A DNA stretch of 53,214 nucleotides, from the NCBI GenBank assembly GCA_022778545.1, contig JALFDW010000026.1, forward strand, positions 1 through 53,214, written 5' to 3'. The translations under genes and the position numbers were made by a program. Shown here in pieces: positions 47,848 to 53,214 of the stretch; position 1 is the stretch's first letter; every line of letters starts with the position of its first letter. Source of the DNA: a bacterium (lineage in GTDB: Bacteria > Bacillota > Clostridia > Christensenellales > CAG-138). A model generated the notes under the pieces. It ran no database searches. It had not been told where the DNA came from and worked only from the letters and a program-made list of their open reading frames with translations.

Positions 47848-48520
47848 AAAAGGAACCTGGTTAATCTGCCTCGGGTTGCTGCTGATTGCAGCGGCTCTTT
47901 TCCTTGCGGCCTATAATCTCTATGACGAGCGGCGTGCGGAGCAGGCGGCACAGCAGACTGTTGAACAGCTGGAGGCTTGCCTGCCTGCGGAATCCCCGGC
48001 GGAAACGCTGCCGGAAAATGGGGGGACGCTGCAGCCGGCAGGGCCGGGCGAGGTTGAGATCCCGGATTATGTGCTCGACCCAAACCATGAAATGCCGGTG
48101 CGGAACATCGGCGGGGAGGATTACATCGGCGTGCTGGAGATCCCGTCGCTGGGCCTTACGATGCCTGTGATGAGCGAATGGAGCTATCCCCGGTTGAAGA
48201 TCGCGCCGTGCCGGTACACCGGCTCCGCCTATCTGGGAAATTTGATTATTGCCGCCCACAACTATCGTTCGCACTTTGGCAACCTGAAGGAGCTTTGCGA
48301 AGGCGATGTTGTCCATTTTACCGATATGGACGGGAATGTGTTTTCCTATGAGGTGGCGCTCCTCGAAATCCTGCAGCCCACCGATGTGGATGAGATGGAG
48401 GGCGGGGATTGGGATCTGACTCTGTTCACCTGCACCGTGGGCGGTAAGAGCCGCGTTACGGCGCGGTGTGAGCGCACCGATGAGGACACGGCCGGATATG
48501 TTCCGGGCATGGCGGAATAA
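47837..48520 (+). CDS. Sortase, second in the pilus locus
   Basis: A 227-residue sortase with a single N-terminal membrane segment (about residues 8-26). Catalytic His is in LIIAAHNYRSHFGNLK, Cys in TLFTCTVGGKSRVTARC (the usual TLxTC here reads LFTC), and Arg follows. It is shorter than the class C enzyme upstream and lacks a C-terminal helix, so it is more like a class B/D-type housekeeping or anchoring sortase; I cannot assign the class from sequence alone. The likely role is to anchor the finished pilus or process the LIQTG minor pilin, whose gene it overlaps by 11 bases. Confidence 0.87.
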   Translation: MKSKKGTWLICLGLLLIAAALFLAAYNLYDERRAEQAAQQTVEQLEACLPAESPAETLPENGGTLQPAGPGEVEIPDYVLDPNHEMPVRNIGGEDYIGVLEIPSLGLTMPVMSEWSYPRLKIAPCRYTGSAYLGNLIIAAHNYRSHFGNLKELCEGDVVHFTDMDGNVFSYEVALLEILQPTDVDEMEGGDWDLTLFTCTVGGKSRVTARCERTDEDTAGYVPGMAE

Positions 48521-48549
48521 GGCGAACAAAGTAAATTGCGCAATAAACA

Positions 48550-48590
48550 AAGGCTGCGGAGCTTATCCGCAGCCTTGGCTTTTCTTTTTC
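48550..48590. terminator. Terminator of the pilus operon
   Basis: AAGGCTGCGGA (48550-48560) pairs with TCCGCAGCCTT (48566-48576) around GCTTA, followed by GGCTTTTCTTTTT. It also faces the convergent asd gene. Confidence 0.92.
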
Positions 48591-48591
48591 C

Positions 48592-49602
48592 TTATTTCAC
48601 GAGCAGTTCCGCGATCTGCACGGCGTTGGTTGCCGCGCCTTTGCGGATCTGGTCGCCGCAGCACCAGAGCGTGAGCCCGTTTTCGCTCACAAGGTCGCGG
48701 CGGATACGGCCGACGAACACATCGTCCTGGTCGCTTGTGTCAAGGGGCATGGGATATACGTCGCTATTGGGCTCATCCACGAGCTGCACGCCCTCTGCCG
48801 CGGCGATGGCCGCGCGCGCTTCCTCCACGGAAACGGGGCGTTTTGTGGTGAACGTGGCGCTGATGGAGTGGGAACGCATCACGGGCACGCGCACACAGGT
48901 GCAGGTAACGCGGAGTTCCGGCAGGTGCAGGATCTTGCGGCCCTCGTTCTGCAGCTTCATCTCCTCGGAGGAGTAGCCGTTTTCGCCTACGCCGCCGATG
49001 CGCGGGATGAGGTTGAAGAGGATCTGGTGCGGGAATGTTTTTGCCGTGAGTGGTTCGCCCTTCGGGTAAGCTTCGGCCTGCGCTTCAAGCTCCGCAAGCC
49101 CTTCCGCACCCGCGCCGGATACCGCCTGATAGGTGGAGGCGACGAGCGTTTCAATGGGCGAGATCCGCGCGATGGGCGCAAGCGCCATCAGCGTGATGAT
49201 GGTGGAGCAGTTGGGGTTGGCGATGATACCGTTGTGCTGGAGCGCATCGCCGGGGTTGATTTCCGGCACGACGAGCGGAACGTCCGGGTCAAGACGGAAG
49301 GCGCTGGAATTGTCCACAAACACCGCGCCCGCAGCTTTGATGGCGGGGGCAAAGCGCTTTGCGATGTCGTTTTCCGCCGCGCCGAGCACGATGTCCATGC
49401 CTTCAAACGCCGCGTCGCAGGCTTCCTCGATGACGATTTCCTGCCCCGCAAAGGAAACAGTCTTGCCCGCGCTGCGCGCGCTTGCGAGCAGGCGCAGCTT
49501 TGCGATGGGGAAGTTGCGCTCGGCAAGCACTTTGATCATTTCCTGCCCGACGGCTCCCGTTGCGCCGAGGACGGCTACGTTATAAAGCTCTTTCTGTTTC
49601 AT
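48592..49602 (-). CDS. asd: Aspartate-semialdehyde dehydrogenase
   Basis: A 336-residue NADP-dependent enzyme that reduces aspartyl phosphate to the semialdehyde for lysine, threonine and methionine. NADP motif VAVLGATGAVGQEM is at the start; the catalytic Cys lies in IIANPNCSTIIT (about residue 132) and the active-site His in RVPVMRSHSISATF. VVPEINPGD is also typical. It overlaps the lysC stop by ATGA and lies third in the hom-lysC-asd unit. AGGAT about nine bases before the ATG is the ribosome binding site. Confidence 0.95.
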   Translation of the reverse strand: MKQKELYNVAVLGATGAVGQEMIKVLAERNFPIAKLRLLASARSAGKTVSFAGQEIVIEEACDAAFEGMDIVLGAAENDIAKRFAPAIKAAGAVFVDNSSAFRLDPDVPLVVPEINPGDALQHNGIIANPNCSTIITLMALAPIARISPIETLVASTYQAVSGAGAEGLAELEAQAEAYPKGEPLTAKTFPHQILFNLIPRIGGVGENGYSSEEMKLQNEGRKILHLPELRVTCTCVRVPVMRSHSISATFTTKRPVSVEEARAAIAAAEGVQLVDEPNSDVYPMPLDTSDQDDVFVGRIRRDLVSENGLTLWCCGDQIRKGAATNAVQIAELLVK

Positions 49603-50939
49603 AGGGGTCGATCCTTTCTCGTAAAACTGTTATAAAGCACCCGGATGGTCTTTTCGTAATCCCGGTCGTCTACGCCGACGATGATGTTCAGCTCCTCCGG
49701 GCCCTGGGAGATCATGCGGATATTGATGTTGTTTTCGCCGAGCGTGGCGAAGAGCCTGCCCGAAATGCCCGGGCGGAATACCATGCGGCGGCCGACGCAG
49801 GCGATGAGGGAGATGCCCTCCGTGACTTTTACGGAATCCGGACCGCAGTAGCTCTCAATCTCCTCCGTGATGCTGAAGAGATACGGCTTCACCGCCTCCG
49901 TGGAGACCACGAGCGAGAAGCAGTCAATCCCGGATACGATCTGCTCGATGTGCAGTTCATGCTTTTCAAACAGCGCAAGCACGCTGCGCACAATGCCGAG
50001 CTTCGCAGAAACGTGGTTCTTGTGGATGTCGATGATGCAATAGCCGCGCCTGCCCGCAACGCCTGTGATGAAATAGGATTCCTGCTGGGAAGCATCCTCC
50101 GCGAACTCCTCGCGGATCATCGTGCCGGGGGCGGAAGGATCGTTGGTGTTGCGGATGTTGAGCGGGATGTTCATCTCCCGCACCGGGAAAACGGATTCCT
50201 CGTGCAGCACCTTCGCACCCATGTAGGTCAGCTCGCGCAGCTCGCTGTATGTGATGCGCGGGATGGGCTGCGGATCGGGCACGATGGAAGGATCGGCCAT
50301 CAGGATGCCGGGCACGTCTGTCCAGTTTTCGTAAAGGTCGCAGTTGAGTGCCGCTGCCGCAAGCGCGCCCGTGATATCCGAACCGCCGCGGGTCATCAGG
50401 CGGAGTTTACCACCCGGCATCGTGCCGTAAAAACCGGGCATCACGATGCGGCCGCTTGAAGCTTCAAATGCTTCCGCAATGGCGGTATAGGTCGCCGGCA
50501 GGTCGATGCGGCCATCCAGGCGGAATTTGACCGTGCCGTAGGAATCCACGAAGTCATATCCGAGGTAGGCCGCCATGAGCGCAGCGCAGAGCGCTTCCCC
50601 GCGGGAAACGAGATAGTCCTCATCCGGAGAGGTCTTGATGCGGCTGCGGATTTCATCAAACGCGGCAGCAACATCGAACGGGATGCTGAGCGTTTCAGCG
50701 ATCTCGCGGTAACGCGATTCGATCATGCTGAGTACGCTTTCGTGATCCACGCCGTATTTGATGTGCGCATGGCAAAGATAGAGCAGGTCAGTGACCTTGT
50801 TGTCGCCTTTTGCGCGCTTGCCGGGCGCGCTGACGACCACGATGCGCCGCGCGCCATCCGCGCGGACGATGTCCCGCACAGCGGAGAAATGCTGCGCGTC
50901 GGCGAGCGAGCTGCCGCCGAATTTTACCGTCTTGAGCAT
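49599..50939 (-). CDS. lysC: Aspartate kinase
   Basis: A 446-residue kinase that phosphorylates L-aspartate. It opens with KTVKFGGSSLADAQHF (KFGGxS, substrate and ATP site). Later SRGEALCAALMAAYL and MTRGGSDITGALAAAAL follow the usual pattern. Two ACT domains at the C-terminus (about 295-440, with GIVRSVLALFEKHELHIEQI and SGRLFATLGENNINIRMI) should bind an end-product effector, probably lysine or threonine. The ribosome binding site AAAGGAA is about eight bases before the ATG. It lies 59 bp after hom. Confidence 0.94.
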   Translation of the reverse strand: MLKTVKFGGSSLADAQHFSAVRDIVRADGARRIVVVSAPGKRAKGDNKVTDLLYLCHAHIKYGVDHESVLSMIESRYREIAETLSIPFDVAAAFDEIRSRIKTSPDEDYLVSRGEALCAALMAAYLGYDFVDSYGTVKFRLDGRIDLPATYTAIAEAFEASSGRIVMPGFYGTMPGGKLRLMTRGGSDITGALAAAALNCDLYENWTDVPGILMADPSIVPDPQPIPRITYSELRELTYMGAKVLHEESVFPVREMNIPLNIRNTNDPSAPGTMIREEFAEDASQQESYFITGVAGRRGYCIIDIHKNHVSAKLGIVRSVLALFEKHELHIEQIVSGIDCFSLVVSTEAVKPYLFSITEEIESYCGPDSVKVTEGISLIACVGRRMVFRPGISGRLFATLGENNINIRMISQGPEELNIIVGVDDRDYEKTIRVLYNSFTRKDRPL

Positions 50940-50998
50940 AGCTGATTCCGTTCCTTTATCTTAAAAATCAATTCAAATCAACCCGGGCATTGGCAGGC

Positions 50999-52159
50999 TC
51001 ATTCCGTAAGCCCTGCCGCAAATACGTTTTCGCCTGCCGCAAGGCGTTCCCGCACGAATGCGTGCATCGTGCTTACGGGCATGGGCTTTGTGATGCAGGC
51101 CGGGCCTGCGGGCGTTTCGCCGAGCGCCGTTTCGATCTGCGCCGCGGGAAGCAGGCTGTTTGCGCGCAGGTAATAGGCATGTGCCGCAAGGGATGCATCC
51201 GGCGTAAACGCGCCTTCGCAGCGGGCAAGGTCAAAGGCCGTTGCGCCGCGGGAAATGTCGATAAGGTCCTGCACGACAGCGGAGGCTGTGGGTTTCTGCC
51301 CCGCGCCAAGGCCGAAGAAGCTTTGTGCGCCAAGCCCTGCGCAGCGGTAGGAGATGATGTTCCCCGTGCCGTTTACGCCTGCTTCCGGCGCATTGGCTGA
51401 AAAGAGCATCGGCTCAACATAGGCGGCCACGCCGGCTTCAGTGCGTTCCGCTTTGCCGATGAGGCGGCAGGTCAGGCCGAGCTGCTTGAACAGAGCGACA
51501 TCCGCTGCGGTGATGTGACGGATGCCGAGGGTGGGGATGGCGGAAGCATCCGCCATGCGGGAGAACGCTGCGTCTGAGGAAAGCGCAAGCTTTGCGCGGA
51601 CGTCAAGGCCGTCGATATCGGCAGTGGGGTCTGCTTCCGCATAGCCCAGGCGCTGCGCTTCGGCGAGGGTCTCGGCGAAATCCGCACCACCCTGCTGCAT
51701 GGCGGTCAGGATGAAGTTCGTGGTGCCGTTCATGATGCCGCCGAGGGATTCCACTGTATCCACACGCGCAACGCGGAGCAGGTTCATAAGCCAGGGGATG
51801 CCGCCGCCCACGGCAGCGGAAAACGCGAGATGAACGCCGTTTTCCCGCGCAAGGGAAATAAGCTCAGCATAATGCAGCGAAAGCATCAGCTTGTTGGCGG
51901 TGACGACGTTTTTCTTTGCAAGAAGCGCTGCTTTTACATAGGAAAACGCGGGTTCTTCCCCGCCCATGACTTCGACTACCGTTTCAATGGAAGGGTCGGA
52001 GAGGATCTCGCTGAAATCGCGCGTGGCGATGGCGCGGACGGATGCAATATCGCGCCGGACGAGTACCCGCTCGGCTGTGATGCCGTGTTCCGGGCGCAGA
52101 TCAAGCAGCGCATGTGTGCCGCTGCCGACAACGCCATAACCCAAAAGTGCGGTCTTCAT
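50999..52159 (-). CDS. hom: Homoserine dehydrogenase
   Basis: A 386-residue enzyme that reduces aspartate semialdehyde to homoserine. The NAD(P) motif LLGYGVVGSGTHALL opens the protein; VTANKLML, AAVGGGIPWL and GIMNGTTNFILTAM (about residue 140) are family signatures, and GYAEADPTADIDGLDVRAKL carries the catalytic Asp/Lys region. It stops near residue 386 without the C-terminal ACT domain found in many homologues, so threonine feedback on this enzyme may be missing; control may rest on aspartate kinase. AAAGGAA nine bases before the ATG supports the start. It heads the hom-lysC-asd unit. Confidence 0.94.
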   Translation of the reverse strand: MKTALLGYGVVGSGTHALLDLRPEHGITAERVLVRRDIASVRAIATRDFSEILSDPSIETVVEVMGGEEPAFSYVKAALLAKKNVVTANKLMLSLHYAELISLARENGVHLAFSAAVGGGIPWLMNLLRVARVDTVESLGGIMNGTTNFILTAMQQGGADFAETLAEAQRLGYAEADPTADIDGLDVRAKLALSSDAAFSRMADASAIPTLGIRHITAADVALFKQLGLTCRLIGKAERTEAGVAAYVEPMLFSANAPEAGVNGTGNIISYRCAGLGAQSFFGLGAGQKPTASAVVQDLIDISRGATAFDLARCEGAFTPDASLAAHAYYLRANSLLPAAQIETALGETPAGPACITKPMPVSTMHAFVRERLAAGENVFAAGLTE

Positions 52160-52235
52160 TTTGAAAAGGTTCCTTTCAAACTTTTATAAAATCAAATGTT
52201 TTCAAACAAAAAACACTTGTTTTTCTGCTGCGGAC

Positions 52236-52265
52236 AATATATCATATCTGATGGGGCGAATGCAA
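52236..52265 (-). promoter_or_regulatory. Promoter of the hom-lysC-asd operon
   Basis: On the minus strand: TTGCAT (52265-52260), 18 bp, TATATT (52241-52236). A TGGGGC/GCCCCA hairpin at 52252-52271 overlaps it. Confidence 0.55.
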
Positions 52266-52336
52266 GCCCCAAAATGCGAGAAAACCGCGAAATATGATTA
52301 TAAAGATGTTTTACCATAGAAAGGAAGAACAAAACC

Positions 52337-53214
52337 ATGCAGTATCTGAGCACCCGTTCCCACGATGAAAAAGCCACATCCGCAGAGGCGGTGTTGCGCG
52401 GCCTTGCGCCGGACGGAGGCCTTTATGTGCCGGAGAGGATCCCCGCGGCCGGCCTTTCGGACGCGGAGCTGCTTTCACTGGATCAATACGCGCTCACGGC
52501 GCATATCCTTGCGAAGCTGCTGCCCGATTTTCCCGATGGCGCTGTTGCGGCTGCGGTGCGGGACGGATATTCCGGCAAGTTCGAAACAGAAGACCTTACG
52601 CCCACCGTGCCGGTGGCGGGCGCGCACGTGCTGGAGCTGTATCACGGCCCGACGAGCGCATTTAAGGACATGGCGCTCTGCCTGCTGCCGCGCCTTGTTG
52701 CGGCGGCTTCCGAAGCATGCGGCGTGAAGGAGGATGTGCTCGTGCTGACCGCGACGAGCGGGGACACGGGCAAGGCTGCCCTTGCGGGCTTTGCGGATGC
52801 GCCGCACACCCGCGTGATGGTGTTCTATCCGGAAGGCGGCGTGAGCGAAGTGCAGCGCGCGCAGATGGTCACGCAGGAGGGCGGGAACGTTTGCGTGTGC
52901 GCGGTGCGCGGCAATTTTGACGATGCGCAGCGCGGCGTCAAAGAAGTCTTTGCGCAGTTCTCGGGCAAGGGCGTGCGCCTTTCGAGCGCAAACTCCATCA
53001 ACATCGGCAGGCTTGCGCCGCAGGTGGCATATTATTTCAAAGCGTACGTGGATCTCCGGCGCACAGGCGTCATAGAGCCCGGCGCCCCGGTGGATTTCAT
53101 CGTGCCGACTGGAAACTTCGGCGACATCCTTGCGGGGTATCTCGCAAAGCGCATGGGTCTTCCCGTAGGGACGCTCGTGTGCGCTTCCAACGAGAACGAC
53201 GTGCTGACCGAATT
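52337..53214 (+). CDS. thrC: Threonine synthase (5' part, cut by window end)
   Basis: The first 292 residues of a PLP-dependent threonine synthase that converts phosphohomoserine to threonine. The opening MQYLSTRSHDEKATSAEAVL is typical. The PLP lysine is in HGPTSAFKDMALCLLPRL (about residue 112), and TATSGDTGKAALAGF and PTGNFGDILAGYLAKRMGLP follow, binding the cofactor phosphate. The gene is incomplete because the window ends, not because it is broken. GAAAGGAAG about ten bases before the ATG supports the start. It diverges from the hom-lysC-asd unit, which makes its substrate precursors. Confidence 0.95.
   Translation, partial: MQYLSTRSHDEKATSAEAVLRGLAPDGGLYVPERIPAAGLSDAELLSLDQYALTAHILAKLLPDFPDGAVAAAVRDGYSGKFETEDLTPTVPVAGAHVLELYHGPTSAFKDMALCLLPRLVAAASEACGVKEDVLVLTATSGDTGKAALAGFADAPHTRVMVFYPEGGVSEVQRAQMVTQEGGNVCVCAVRGNFDDAQRGVKEVFAQFSGKGVRLSSANSINIGRLAPQVAYYFKAYVDLRRTGVIEPGAPVDFIVPTGNFGDILAGYLAKRMGLPVGTLVCASNENDVLTE

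Overview
The window (about 53 kb, GC-rich, short intergenic gaps) comes from a Gram-positive, anaerobic, endospore-forming bacterium, most likely a high-GC member of the Clostridia. The evidence is in the genes. There are sporulation and germination genes (spoIIR, sleB, ypeB, spoIID), an oxygen-sensitive class III ribonucleotide reductase (nrdD/nrdG), Fe-S proteins, and LPxTG-anchored pili with sortases. No rRNA, tRNA, CRISPR array, intact transposase or phage gene was seen, so the genus cannot be fixed.

Layout. 1-900: no credible protein gene; a 230-bp-period tandem repeat whose copies differ by pairing-preserving changes, so probably a structured RNA or mobile-element end. 920-6916: nitroreductase (with a possible regulator remnant in front), YfbR-type nucleotidase, Nudix hydrolase, small DUF6774-like protein, M20 amidohydrolase, and two coupled CNNM/CorC-type membrane proteins. 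6955-16003: Crp/Fnr regulator divergent from an Fe-S protein, a COG2509-type flavoprotein, a four-gene minus-strand operon (membrane glycosyltransferase, cysteine hydrolase, nucleotidyltransferase, GNAT) whose promoter predicts a leaderless mRNA, and an aconitase-family hydratase. 16022-24533: ispE-murC-ATPase on the minus strand, divergent from spoIIR-sleB-ypeB, then an unknown protein, an MBL-fold hydrolase and spoIID. 24645-28121: a membrane protein with a sigma-region-2-like N-terminus, then an nfeD/floA membrane-organising cluster with two zinc-ribbon proteins.

28283-31301: nrdDG behind an NrdR-box-like palindrome overlapping the promoter and a cobalamin riboswitch with its own terminator, so deoxynucleotide synthesis appears to be tuned by B12. 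31388-33791: a DUF2179-type membrane protein and an Lsa-like ABC-F ribosome-protection gene with a three-codon upstream ORF. 33860-34450: an AT-rich island with a decayed secreted-protein gene. 34465-37061: small zinc-ribbon membrane protein, metallophosphoesterase lipoprotein, DUF1003 protein, and a wrecked EamA-type transporter.

37220-48590: a complete sortase-assembled pilus operon: coiled-coil protein, signal peptidase I, a 1965-residue tip adhesin with fourteen HxHxxxC motifs, major pilin, class C sortase, minor pilin with an unusual sorting motif, and a second sortase. 48592-53214: aspartate-family amino acid genes hom-lysC-asd on the minus strand, divergent from thrC, which runs off the window end.
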